DNA from: Uliginosibacterium gangwonense DSM 18521
GTDB lineage: Bacteria > Pseudomonadota > Gammaproteobacteria > Burkholderiales > Rhodocyclaceae
Direction of reading: 5' to 3'
DNA: 64,000 nucleotides
NCBI RefSeq assembly: GCF_000373965.1
Contig: NZ_KB892846.1
Coordinates: 248,001 to 312,000 of the forward strand
Below, piece by piece: positions 54,840 through 63,393 of this stretch (positions are counted from its first letter, which is position 1; the number at the start of each line of letters is the position of its first letter). The notes beneath the pieces are model-generated. The model was not told the DNA's origin. It saw only the letters and a list, made by a program, of their open reading frames with translations, and did no database searches. A program made the translations under genes and the position numbers.

Positions 54840-55297
54840 ACCCACTACCTCCCACGTTTGTGAAGTGTGAATACACAGGCGGCAGGAGGGTTTTGCCTAA
54901 ACCTCATCGCAGCCGCCCAAGGTTGCTGCCCGAAACCGGACCCTGGCAGCATGCCCCGACTCTGGGTTTGATTTCAAGTGGTGAAATCACCCGGAAAAAC
55001 AACGCCTTCTCCCACAGCTTTCAGGCATGCACCATCGCGGGGATTGCCGACGTTCGGGCAGGCGTCAAAATGCTTTCATAATCAGCAATCATCCGCACAA
55101 AAACCGGTGTTCAGGCACTTTTTTCAATAAGATCACCTGGAGCAAAGCACATTAATTCCACTGATCTAAAACATGCATATCGATTATGAATTTGAGATTT
55201 TTCACCTCAAAATACAACCATGCTGCGCTAAAACGCTGCGCCGCCATATGTCTCGTCAATTCTTACCCATAAACCGATTATATGTTAAGAAACGTAC
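54840..55297. other. 458-base intergenic region
   Basis: It holds the small-gene ribosome site (near 54848-54852). From about 55090 on it is notably AT-rich (TTAATTCC, CATATCGATTATGAATTTGAG). No gene, repeat or RNA recognised. Confidence 0.4.
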
Positions 55298-56386
55298 TCA
55301 CCAGTCTGTCAGCATGACACCCATGCCAATCGTATTCTGGTAGTGGTTATAGTCGATCAGGGTTTCACCATAACCCTTGAACCACTGCATATAGCCCCTG
55401 AAGCGGGAGGTCAGCGGGAAGCTCCAACCAAATTGTACGGCCCCACGGTTGGTGTGGCGATGCAGGTTGTTGCGGATCATCAGATCCCAGCTGTGCCCCC
55501 AGGCTTTACCGACCATGGTCAGGTCAAAATTGCCCATGAAGCGGGTAATGTCCGGGTTATCGTCGTTGGTGGGGTCTTCTTTCAGGCGCACCCAGGAGCG
55601 CAACATCATGCCCAAGCTGCCGCGTTCCATTGCTGCCGCAGCAAAAACCCGGTTCCAACTGCGGGAAAAATCCTTGGCCCGACCATTGGACTGGTGGTTG
55701 ACGCCCAACACATAGCCATTGATCTTCCAGCCCAGCAGAGATTGATTAACGCCGTGCTGATACCACAGCTCGGGTTCATAATTGGTTTCGCGGAAAGGGG
55801 CGGACGCAACGCGGTTATAGACCTGCCACACGGAGCGCTGGGTGTAGGCACCATAGAAGCCATCTTCATCGTCGAAAATGTGGGTGACGATCGGCGCCTT
55901 CAGGCTGATCTGGAATTTGGCTTCGAGCTTTTGGGCTTTGGAAGAATCTGCACTCGCATCCCGCGCAAACGGTGCATTGTCGGGCCGCCGTTCGTTGTAG
56001 CTTGCCAAAAGCAGGTAATTGGGCCGATGGGCGAGGATGGCGTATTTGTTGTCTTCCCCGTTTTCTTGGGCGAGGCGCTCACTGATGATGGCGGGCGCAG
56101 GTGCGGGCGCCAGACTGGGGGCCTGCTCCGAGACCTCGACCACAGGCGCCTTGGCAGGTGGTACATCAGCCGAGTCTGCCTTGACCTGCGGCGCGGCAGG
56201 CACGGAGACTGATTTGGCAGACGCCGCCTGATCTGTGGCACAACGGGCGCGGAGTTCCTTGACCGTCAGCGTCTCGTCCGCCTTGTCCAGTTGTTCCAAC
56301 AGGCAGGCTTGCGACGCCTGATCGGCCCGCGCGACAGCACTCCCCAACAAAATCAGCACAAGGCTGCTTCGCAAGACAAGGCTCAA
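55298..56386 (-). CDS. pldA: Outer-membrane phospholipase A (PldA)
   Basis: A 362-residue beta-barrel enzyme with a signal peptide (VLILLGSAVARA-DQA). The catalytic His-Ser pair is in LGVNHQSNGRAKDFSRSWNR (about residues 221-240), with calcium-binding residues in the WVRLKEDPTNDDNPDI loop, and the C-terminus ends in Trp as barrel proteins do. It hydrolyses phospholipid acyl chains in the outer leaflet. It is longer than the 289-residue E. coli protein because of an Ala/Pro/Val-rich linker of about 80 residues before the barrel. TTG start with poor Shine-Dalgarno. Confidence 0.9.
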   Translation of the reverse strand: MSLVLRSSLVLILLGSAVARADQASQACLLEQLDKADETLTVKELRARCATDQAASAKSVSVPAAPQVKADSADVPPAKAPVVEVSEQAPSLAPAPAPAIISERLAQENGEDNKYAILAHRPNYLLLASYNERRPDNAPFARDASADSSKAQKLEAKFQISLKAPIVTHIFDDEDGFYGAYTQRSVWQVYNRVASAPFRETNYEPELWYQHGVNQSLLGWKINGYVLGVNHQSNGRAKDFSRSWNRVFAAAAMERGSLGMMLRSWVRLKEDPTNDDNPDITRFMGNFDLTMVGKAWGHSWDLMIRNNLHRHTNRGAVQFGWSFPLTSRFRGYMQWFKGYGETLIDYNHYQNTIGMGVMLTDW

Positions 56387-56546
56387 AATTATCTTTCTTT
56401 TATATCAAAAATTTGAAACAGGTCAGACGGCCTTGCCCCAGGCAAGTTCCCCCGCCGACATAACACACCCGACCGCCAAAATGGCGAGGCCAGACAAAAA
56501 CATGCCTCCACACCCAAGGCTGGATGGGGAGGCAGGGAGAAACAAC

Positions 56547-56771
56547 CTATGCGACAGTGTTGATAACCTGACCGAGCGTTTGTCCACTGGTGTTAACCAT
56601 CTGAGCCTGTGCAGATTGCTGTGCTGCCTGCTGGGCCTCCTGGACGCGCTTGTTGCTCGCTTCCTGTTCACTGTTCTCGCTCACCTTCGCCTGTTCCGGT
56701 CCCTGCGCACGCGAACTTGTCTGCGCAGCGGCACTGGTCAGGGATGAACTGCCTGTAGCACCAACGTTCAT
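56547..56771 (-). CDS. Small Ala/Gln-rich hypothetical protein
   Basis: A 74-residue low-complexity protein (MNVGATGSSSLTSAAAQTS, ASNKRVQEAQQAAQQSAQAQ), probably helical, ending VNTSGQTLGQVINTVA. The ending faintly recalls small YjfB-like putative motility proteins, but this is not firm. AAGGAAG sits 6 nt before the ATG at 56771; the longer reading starting at 56846 lacks such a site. The gene ends before a GCCTCC/GGAGGC hairpin. Confidence 0.6.
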   Translation of the reverse strand: MNVGATGSSSLTSAAAQTSSRAQGPEQAKVSENSEQEASNKRVQEAQQAAQQSAQAQMVNTSGQTLGQVINTVA

Positions 56772-57126
56772 GAATCTTCCTTTCAGTTGGTCGAGTACCG
56801 GCTTTCCCTCCCGAGAAAACCAGCCACCGGGCACAAAGATCTGCACCCACTTTCATTAACGACCACAAATGCCACTTTTTCAAGCTGCTTCGGGGGGAAT
56901 CACGCCTTTTCCACGCCCAGGATCAAGCATACTTTACACTGCCTCCCCCGGCCTGCCGTTAACGAAAGATTAGGAATGCCGCTTGCCCTTGCATCCTCGC
57001 AACGATTCTAGTTGTTTAGTCCCGCAGTATAGTGTGCGGCGGGTGCCTTACCCCTACGCCCAAAATGTACCCTCACGGTTTTGACCACCGGCCCCCACCC
57101 GCGTTACAGTAGTACATGCCGTCTGG
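56772..57126. other. Divergent intergenic region upstream of the DUF3806 gene
   Basis: It contains the promoter candidate at 57081-57109 and otherwise no recognised feature. Confidence 0.4.
57081..57109 (+). promoter_or_regulatory. Candidate sigma-70 promoter of the DUF3806 gene
   Basis: TTGACC (57081-57086), 17-nt spacer, TTACAG (57104-57109). The -10 is weak. A start of transcription near 57116 would give a very short leader before the ATG at 57127. Confidence 0.4.
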
Positions 57127-57564
57127 ATGAGAAACACTATGCAATCGAACACAGAAGCAATGAACGCTCAGGAACTGGCGGACATGGAGGACATGCGCGC
57201 CTGGGTACGCGGCCATTACACCCCGGAAGCTGTCCATGAATACGACACGGTATCCGGCAAACTCAAGCTACTGCAAGAGATTCTCAACGCGGGCTGGATA
57301 GATGAGTCGGAAACGCTCAAGCTCCAGTGCCTGGGCATCACCTTTGGCGACGCCATCAGCCAGCAGCTTGGCCTAAATTGGGTGATGGTGGAGGATGAAT
57401 ATGGCCGTGACCCCGCCTTGACCCTGGAAGGCACCAGCATCCTGCTGTTTCCCAAGACCATGATCTCCAAACGCATTGAGGATGGTGAAGAAGTCGACGT
57501 ACAGGAACTGTTCGCGCTCATCACAGCCAAAGTCATGGAGATTCGGCACGAACAAGCCAATTGA
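57127..57564 (+). CDS. DUF3806-like hypothetical protein
   Basis: A 145-residue acidic soluble protein. Conserved-looking segments are EDMRAWVRGHYTPEAVHEYDTVSGKL, LQCLGITFGDAISQQLGLNWVMVEDEYGRDPAL and LLFPKTMISKRIEDGEEVDV, which match DUF3806-type proteins as I recall them. Function unknown. The start may be 57127 or the internal ATG at 57139; neither has a strong ribosome site. Confidence 0.65.
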   Translation: MRNTMQSNTEAMNAQELADMEDMRAWVRGHYTPEAVHEYDTVSGKLKLLQEILNAGWIDESETLKLQCLGITFGDAISQQLGLNWVMVEDEYGRDPALTLEGTSILLFPKTMISKRIEDGEEVDVQELFALITAKVMEIRHEQAN

Positions 57565-57814
57565 TGTGCGTCTCGTTCAATAGCACAACAAATCCCATAA
57601 AAATACTCCAAAAGCATACACCAATCAGCCCACCACACAATGATTATCCTGCGTGTATTTTGCGGCGCAACAATCTCTCCCTTACCCAGCGCCGCCTAAA
57701 GCCGCTCCTGCTCCGTCCTTTCGGGTGAAGCCAGCGAAAAGTGGCTTTTGCGGCTATGCTTGGAACAATCACAAATACACTTCTCCAAAGCCCAAGCCTA
57801 GAGAGGGAGACAAC

Positions 57815-58663
57815 ATGGACGGAACCCCGATTTCCGCAGTGGACAAGTCGTACTCGGGCCGGATCGACAACATCGATTCTGCATACCTGATGCAAGCCTT
57901 GGTGAGCCGATATCACACCGAACAATTGGTTGCATTCCCTCGGGAACTCATGCTGGCGATCTGTTGGGAGGAGAGCCTCTTCCAGAACCTTGCCCGCTTC
58001 AGCGGCTCTGCCATCGGCTACGGCCAGCTTGAAAGCGCCGGGCTACGCATCGCCAACCAGCACCTTCTGGGCAAGCTCGCAGTCGGCGAAGGGGCTTTCA
58101 CCAAGGAGGCGATCCTCGCTTCGCGTGAGAGCAGCATACTGGTCATCAGCCATTGCCTTGCGGGGCTGTATGAACGACTGGGCAACTCGGCTGAGGCTGC
58201 ATTGATTGCCTATGCCGGGCAACAGAATCTGGCCGTTGTTGAGCGCTGGCAGGCGTGTGCCCAGGCACTGCAAAAGCTCCCGGCGGAATTCGATCCCCTG
58301 GCCTTTGAAGCAGCGTTGCAACAGGCACGTCCGTTTGAAGAGACTGGGCCGGTCTATCACCATATCCACACCCGGTTGTGGCCTTTGCAAGACGTGCTGG
58401 ATAGGCTCAAAGGGCCATTGCAGGTTGGCGCTTGCGGAGCACAGGTCCGCCTCCTGCAAGAAGCACTCAATCGCCTGCTGATCACACAAGCCACCCTGAT
58501 TGCCACGGTGCTGCCACTCACGGTGGATGGGGATTTCGGCCCCAAAACTCTGGAAGCCGTCAAAGCCTACCAATACCTGCGTGAGTTGCCGACGAACGGT
58601 ATTGTGGATGAACTCACCCTGCGAACACTGCGGCAACGCACAAAAACATACCAGATGATTTAA
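57815..58663 (+). CDS. Lytic-transglycosylase-like protein with peptidoglycan-binding domain
   Basis: A 282-residue protein. N-terminal half resembles an SLT/lysozyme-like fold: LMLAICWEESLFQNLARFSGSAIGYGQLE, with Glu-Ser as the candidate catalytic region. The C-terminal PG_binding_1 domain is GACGAQVRLLQEALNRLL...VDGDFGPKTLEAVKAYQ. No signal peptide is visible, which is odd for a wall enzyme and raises the option of an effector or phage-like export route. ATG at 57815 has GAGAGGGAGA upstream. A small GC hairpin follows the stop. Confidence 0.75.
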   Translation: MDGTPISAVDKSYSGRIDNIDSAYLMQALVSRYHTEQLVAFPRELMLAICWEESLFQNLARFSGSAIGYGQLESAGLRIANQHLLGKLAVGEGAFTKEAILASRESSILVISHCLAGLYERLGNSAEAALIAYAGQQNLAVVERWQACAQALQKLPAEFDPLAFEAALQQARPFEETGPVYHHIHTRLWPLQDVLDRLKGPLQVGACGAQVRLLQEALNRLLITQATLIATVLPLTVDGDFGPKTLEAVKAYQYLRELPTNGIVDELTLRTLRQRTKTYQMI

Positions 58664-58682
58664 ACCGCCCAAGCGGGGCGGT
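58664..58682 (+). terminator. Weak GC hairpin after the PG-binding gene
   Basis: ACCGCCC (58664-58670) and GGGCGGT (58676-58682) pair around AAGCG directly after the stop codon. No U-run follows. Confidence 0.4.
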
Positions 58683-58688
58683 GAAATT

Positions 58689-58738
58689 GACGTGCGCACA
58701 CCCGGCAATTCATACCATGCCGAAGCAATGCGCACGTC
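58689..58738. repeat. 50-bp inverted repeat
   Basis: GACGTGCGCA (58689-58698) and TGCGCACGTC (58729-58738) are perfect complements; inside, CGGCA (58703-58707) pairs with TGCCG (58718-58722). It folds into a two-part hairpin between two plus-strand genes. Confidence 0.55.
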
Positions 58739-58925
58739 ATCATAATCCCGGCGGGGTTCTACAACATTGCAGATTACAGTGAACGGGGCGCCTGCCAAGG
58801 CGCTGATCCCGCAAAAAGCCAGGTTTCCATCCAGCCCTCCGCCAGAACCCCCTCATCAAGATTGAATGGCGCAGCAAGACAACTGTCTGCCATAATCAGC
58901 ATTTCAGTCATTCCCCCTTACGATT

Positions 58926-59876
58926 ATGCTGATCATCAAGCGATATATTCTTGCGGCCTGCCTATTTGCTACACCACTGGCAGGCAATATGGGCAATGCC
59001 TACGCCACCCCTGCCACGGCGGAATCCCTGGAACACATCCTGCAAACCGAGCAAGTCCCCCAGATGCTGGAAGAAACCATGGGCCAATTGGAAGCCCTGC
59101 AAAACCAAGAACTCACCACGGAGGCCGATCCGGCACAGCGGCAAAAGAAGCAGGCCATGGTGCGGGAGATTTCAGCGTTCCTGCATGAAGAATTTGCCTG
59201 GGACAAGCTTCAACCCATGATCATCAAGGCCTACCAGGAAAAATTCAGCGAGGAAGATGCGCAGGCCATGCTCACATACTATGCAACCCCCGGCGGCAAA
59301 CTCTACGTGGAGAAGTTCAAACCCCTGGCCTTCAAATTTGCCTTGCAATTGGGTAGCAATATTCAGCCGCAATTGGCGACCGCGCTAAGCATGGCAGATG
59401 GCACTCAAGCCCTGGCAAAGAAGTTGCCAGCAGCATGGAAACCCGTTACAGCCCAAGAAAAAACCGCACTGCGCCTGCTTCAGATCACACTCAAACCGCA
59501 ATTTGAAGAGCGCATGGTCCGTGTCCAAGAAGGCATGGCCAACGCCATGCGCCCGGCATGGGGCAAGAACTTCGACAAAAACAATCTCCGGCTGGGTCAG
59601 GCACTGCGTCAACAACTCAATTTTGACGCGGTCATCGCACCTATGTATGCCAAAACGCTGGTAGCTGGATTGAGCGAAGCAGAAATGCGTACCTTGATCG
59701 ATAGCGAATCACAACCCACACGCAAACACCAGACCGCCTTGATCGAAAGCGCCGAAGAAAACATGCAGCAGGTATTCCAGACTTGGCTGCAGACTGACCT
59801 GCAACCCAAACTGATCGCAAAAATGATGGCCAGCATGGCCACCACCCCTGAAGCCTCCCAGAGCAATGCGCAATAA
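58926..59876 (+). CDS. DUF2059 domain-containing secreted protein
   Basis: A 316-residue exported protein (signal LAACLFATPLAGN..NAYA-TPA). DUF2059 shows as FAWDKLQPMIIKAYQEKFSEEDAQAMLTYYATPGGKLY, and the same kind of helical unit recurs toward the C-terminus (ALVAGLSEAEMRTLIDSESQPT). Mostly helical, probably periplasmic, function unknown. Only 3 nt separate it from the Imm33-like gene, so the two are likely co-transcribed. Confidence 0.8.
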   Translation: MLIIKRYILAACLFATPLAGNMGNAYATPATAESLEHILQTEQVPQMLEETMGQLEALQNQELTTEADPAQRQKKQAMVREISAFLHEEFAWDKLQPMIIKAYQEKFSEEDAQAMLTYYATPGGKLYVEKFKPLAFKFALQLGSNIQPQLATALSMADGTQALAKKLPAAWKPVTAQEKTALRLLQITLKPQFEERMVRVQEGMANAMRPAWGKNFDKNNLRLGQALRQQLNFDAVIAPMYAKTLVAGLSEAEMRTLIDSESQPTRKHQTALIESAEENMQQVFQTWLQTDLQPKLIAKMMASMATTPEASQSNAQ

Positions 59877-59879
59877 GCC

Positions 59880-60221
59880 ATGACGACCAGTGCTACGCAA
59901 ATTGCAGTTTGCCAACGCTACACCTCCCAGGCGGTAGCCCCCCCCGCAAACACCCGCATTGGCGTAGCGCTGGCATCCATCGGGCAGAACCCGATCTATG
60001 GGGTGCGCTTTGCGCCTGAAGACGATATGGCAGGCTGGTTCATCTGGTGTGGCGAGCACTCGGATGCGGTGGATTTCTACCAAAGCGTGCATGTTAGCCA
60101 CCTGGATGAATTGCTCCCCCTGGTGCTGCCCTACCTTGCACTGGCACCGGGCCACCGCTTCATCATCGACCACGAAGGCTATGAAGACGTTTGGCTTGAT
60201 CCGGATATAACATCCGGCTAG
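59880..60221 (+). CDS. Imm33/DUF2185-like protein
   Basis: A 113-residue soluble protein. The segment RIGVALASIGQNPIYGVRF, GWFIWCGEHSDAVDFYQSVHVSHL, VLPYLALAPGHRFIIDHEGYEDVWLD is like the Imm33 immunity-type domain. No toxin gene is adjacent, so immunity is not shown. It ends 3 nt before the stop of the convergent Sel1 gene. Confidence 0.65.
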   Translation: MTTSATQIAVCQRYTSQAVAPPANTRIGVALASIGQNPIYGVRFAPEDDMAGWFIWCGEHSDAVDFYQSVHVSHLDELLPLVLPYLALAPGHRFIIDHEGYEDVWLDPDITSG

Positions 60222-60224
60222 CCA

Positions 60225-61748
60225 TCAAGGAGACGGACGGGCGTCTGTCACCTTCCGATACCACTTGAGCGCCTCGGCATGATCCAGGGCTACGCCATTG
60301 CCCTCGTCGTACATTTTGCCGATTGCATACATGGCCGCCACATCCCCCTGCTCGGCCGCCTTGAGATACCACTTCATGGCGAGCGCATAATCCTGTGCTA
60401 TTACCCCTCCATGCGCATACCACTCACCCAGGCTACGCTGTGCGAAGACATAGCCCTTGGTCGCAGCCTGAGTCATCCATTTAAGCCCAACATCAGGGTT
60501 GGGCATCAAGTCTGCGCCCCCTGCCCAGTAGAGAAAGCCCATTGAATACTGCGCCGCAGGCAGCCCCTGCTCCGCTGCACGCTGCAACCACTTCACGCTT
60601 TCTGCCGAATTCTTTTGTACGCCCTGGCCTGCAAGATATAAACGCCCGAGATTGTATTGGGCATTGGCATTGCCCTGTGTGGCAGCTCGCCGATACCAGA
60701 TGAAGGCTTCCTGATAGTCCTTTTCGACCCCGGCTCCATACTGATACGCCACACCAAGGCTGTTCTGGGCCATCACCATGCCTTGCTCTGCGGCCAGACG
60801 ATACAGCCGGGCGGCTTTTTCCGGGTCACGATCAACGCCTGCGCCATTGGCATACAAAACCGCCAGATTGTTTTGCGCGTCGGCATAGCCACTATTTACA
60901 GCAGGCAGATACCACTTGGCCGCTTCGGCAAAATCCTGCTTCACCCCCTGGCCGAAGTGATACGCCACCGCCAATGAATACTGCGCCAGAACATGCCCCT
61001 GCTGGGCAGCCATGCGCAACCACTTGATGGACTCCGAGGCATCAACGGCAACCAAAGTGCCATCCCGATAAAACGCCCCCAGAGAATATTGGGCAGACGC
61101 CTGCCCATGGGCGGCAGCAAGCCGATACCAGCGCAGCCCTTCGCCGACATCCTTAGCCACCCCCTCGGCACGCATATACATCAGGCCCAGGTTATATTCC
61201 GCATTGCCATTACCTTGCGCGGCGGCGAGACGATAGCATTTGAGCGCCGCAGCAAAATCCTGCGCCACCCCATTACCCTGGTAATACAGCACGCCCAGGT
61301 TATTTTGCGCCAATGCACTCCCTTGGTCGGCGGCAAGACGATACCACTTGAGCGCGCTGGCGAGATCCCGCGGAACCACGCGCCCTTCGTCATACATAAC
61401 CCCAAGTTCGTACTGGGCCACTACATTGCCTTGCTCAGCCGCACGCAAGATCGGCGTAAAGTTATCCACCGGTGGGCGCTGGTGGGCGATGCCATCGCCC
61501 AAGTCATAGGAAGTCACCACCTTGCCCAAGGCAGCCAAATGCTTCTGCCACACTTGGGCGCCAGTCAGGGGAAACTGGCGCCGAGGCATGAACAAACCAT
61601 GCAGGGCATCGGTCTGCCAGTTAGCTAGCGACTCAAGCGCCTGCTGTACCTCCGGCGATTCCGCGACAGGCACCTCAGCCCCCTGTGCCCAAGCGGAGGC
61701 CACACACATGCCTACCCAAAGCGAAAACCAATATTTTTGCCCAGACAT
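60225..61748 (-). CDS. Sel1-repeat protein with 11 repeats, exported
   Basis: A 507-residue protein with a signal peptide (SLWVGMCVASAWA-QGA). After an N-terminal region of about 100 residues it carries 11 tandem Sel1 repeats of about 36 residues, each with the A-A-x-Q-G...A-Q-x-x-L-G-x-x-Y-x-x-G pattern and ending A-L-K-W-Y-R-K/L. Sel1 arrays form solenoid scaffolds for protein contacts; a periplasmic role is likely. The partner is unknown. Convergent with the Imm33-like gene. Confidence 0.9.
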   Translation of the reverse strand: MSGQKYWFSLWVGMCVASAWAQGAEVPVAESPEVQQALESLANWQTDALHGLFMPRRQFPLTGAQVWQKHLAALGKVVTSYDLGDGIAHQRPPVDNFTPILRAAEQGNVVAQYELGVMYDEGRVVPRDLASALKWYRLAADQGSALAQNNLGVLYYQGNGVAQDFAAALKCYRLAAAQGNGNAEYNLGLMYMRAEGVAKDVGEGLRWYRLAAAHGQASAQYSLGAFYRDGTLVAVDASESIKWLRMAAQQGHVLAQYSLAVAYHFGQGVKQDFAEAAKWYLPAVNSGYADAQNNLAVLYANGAGVDRDPEKAARLYRLAAEQGMVMAQNSLGVAYQYGAGVEKDYQEAFIWYRRAATQGNANAQYNLGRLYLAGQGVQKNSAESVKWLQRAAEQGLPAAQYSMGFLYWAGGADLMPNPDVGLKWMTQAATKGYVFAQRSLGEWYAHGGVIAQDYALAMKWYLKAAEQGDVAAMYAIGKMYDEGNGVALDHAEALKWYRKVTDARPSP

Positions 61749-62497
61749 CTATTACAAATCCCCCACCAAAGCATCCACTCCGTTTTGCCATGATTGTCGC
61801 CTGTCTTGCCCTGCCAGCCAAGCAATACGCTGAGGCGTAATGCTTGATACCCCCTTGTGCAAGCCCACCGCCGATCATCCAAATGACGATGTCTTGCTTG
61901 ACTGAGCCGATATCCGCCATATCAATTAAAAAAGAATTTCTCCCCTTTTTTGATCATGCATTCAAAGCTTGTTCTTTGCCCTCTGCATCCGTGCAAAAAC
62001 AAACACTGTGTTTGATAATTTCCAAAATCCGATAAAACAAATAAATTACCGGCCCATTATTTATCGCGGCAGTTTAAAACCAATAAAACTGAGCCGCTGC
62101 AATCTGAATTCCTGAGACATGAAATATCTGGACAACACATGTCCTTTGGCAAAATCCAAATCCATTATGAAGCCCCCTCCGCTTGCCGCTCAGCGCACGC
62201 CCATCAAGCTTGCAGGCAGGCCCGGCGATGGCTGGATATCCAGAATTCCCATCTTGGCGCTACGCCCAAAAAAAGCAAAACACTATAAATTCAATGCCTG
62301 AAGCATGTAACTAAATATGTACAGCAAGACATTTACAATCAAAATGACGTCAAATGCATCAAGACTGTTATAATCGGACGGAAGGCAAGTAATCAGCCCT
62401 GCTGGAATGTCAATTGGCAATTTCCATAACATGGCAAAAATACTTCCTTTTCTTGGTTTTTTGACTGAGCTTTTATAGCCGAAACAGGATTGGACAA
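61749..62497. other. 749-base intergenic region upstream of hns
   Basis: AT-rich. A 60-codon reading frame at 62119-62301 has no ribosome site and looks accidental. The hns promoter candidate lies at 62369-62374. No RNA, IS or repeat recognised. The length and AT content fit a heavily regulated (possibly H-NS-autoregulated) leader. Confidence 0.5.
62369..62374 (+). promoter_or_regulatory. -10 element of the hns-like gene
   Basis: TATAAT preceded at 18 nt by TGACGT as a poor -35. It lies 123 nt upstream of the ATG. Confidence 0.45.
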
Positions 62498-62890
62498 ATG
62501 GATATTTCGAATCTTTCTCTCAGCGAGTTGCGCCGTCTGCAAGCCCGTGTTGAGGCTGAAATCAGCCGTCGCACAGACACCACCAAGCGTGATCTGCTCA
62601 AGAAAGTACAAAAGATGGCCTCGGATGCAGGCGTATCGCTGGAAGACCTGATCGACAGCAAGCCCGCCGCCAAGGCAGCGGGTGCCAAGCGTGGCCGCAA
62701 GCCCAAAGCCGCCGTCGCAGCACCAACCGCCCCGGTACGTGGCAAGAAAAAAGGTAAAGTTGCGCCGCAATACCGCCACCCAGACGACGCCTCACTGCAA
62801 TGGACAGGCCGTGGCCGCAAGCCGCAATGGGTTGCCGAGCAACTGGCTACAGGCAAATCAATGGATGATCTGAAGATCTCCAAGCGTTAA
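62498..62890 (+). CDS. H-NS family nucleoid protein
   Basis: A 130-residue histone-like protein. N-terminal coiled-coil oligomerisation helix (MDISNLSLSELRRLQARVEAEI), a Lys/Ala-rich linker with AT-hook-like KRGRKPK, and the C-terminal DNA-binding domain (YRHPDDASLQWTGRGRKPQWVAEQL). It silences AT-rich DNA. The extra KRGRKPKAAV linker copy is typical of betaproteobacterial members. A terminator lies after the stop. Confidence 0.93.
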   Translation: MDISNLSLSELRRLQARVEAEISRRTDTTKRDLLKKVQKMASDAGVSLEDLIDSKPAAKAAGAKRGRKPKAAVAAPTAPVRGKKKGKVAPQYRHPDDASLQWTGRGRKPQWVAEQLATGKSMDDLKISKR

Positions 62891-62907
62891 TCTGCTGGCA
62901 TTACCGT

Positions 62908-62948
62908 AAAAACGGGCATTCAGGGATCGACCTTGAACGCCCGTTTTT
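62908..62948. terminator. Bidirectional terminator between hns and folB
   Basis: AAAAACGGGC (62908-62917) pairs with GCCCGTTTTT (62939-62948), with an inner TTCA/TTGAA-type pairing in the loop. It serves the convergent H-NS and folB genes. Confidence 0.8.
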
Positions 62949-62953
62949 CTATT

Positions 62954-63355
62954 TTAGTTCCTCGGCATACCGATGGGGCCGGGAGGCGAAGACGGTAGCG
63001 CCTCGCCATTACGGCCACGCTCAATATAGACACCTACCCGGCGCACATTGCGGATCACACCCGGCTTGGCGATAGACACCCGCACCCAGGGGGCGTTGAA
63101 CTCCTCGAATAGCAGCGAGACGATATATTCGCCCAATGTTTCCAGCAAATTGAACTGGTGCTGTTGCAGGACTTCGCCGATACGATTGACCACGGTTTCG
63201 TAGTCAATCGTGTCAGCAATGTCGTCACGCAAGGCGGCGGCATCCGGCACGCCGAAAGTCAGGTTAAGCTCCAGCATTTGGGCTGCTGAACGCTCACGCG
63301 GATAAATTCCTATACGCGCTTCGACCTGTAAGCCCTCTACGAAGATAAAATCCAT
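62954..63355 (-). CDS. folB: Dihydroneopterin aldolase
   Basis: A 133-residue enzyme of the folate pathway, splitting 7,8-dihydroneopterin. It opens [22 protein letters not shown], with the catalytic Tyr/Lys regions [14 protein letters not shown] and [22 protein letters not shown]. The ATG at 63355 is used; the longer reading upstream overlaps plsY. Divergent from plsY across 38 nt, the conserved folB-plsY neighbourhood. Confidence 0.93.
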   Translation of the reverse strand: MDFIFVEGLQVEARIGIYPRERSAAQMLELNLTFGVPDAAALRDDIADTIDYETVVNRIGEVLQQHQFNLLETLGEYIVSLLFEEFNAPWVRVSIAKPGVIRNVRRVGVYIERGRNGEALPSSPPGPIGMPRN

Positions 63356-63393
63356 TCTCTTTTGACCTTTGGGGCTCGCCCCACTTTTTGGAA

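Noticed and set aside
62119-62301. A 60-codon frame in the region upstream of hns
   Set aside because: No ribosome site, unremarkable composition, and it lies in an AT-rich leader region.
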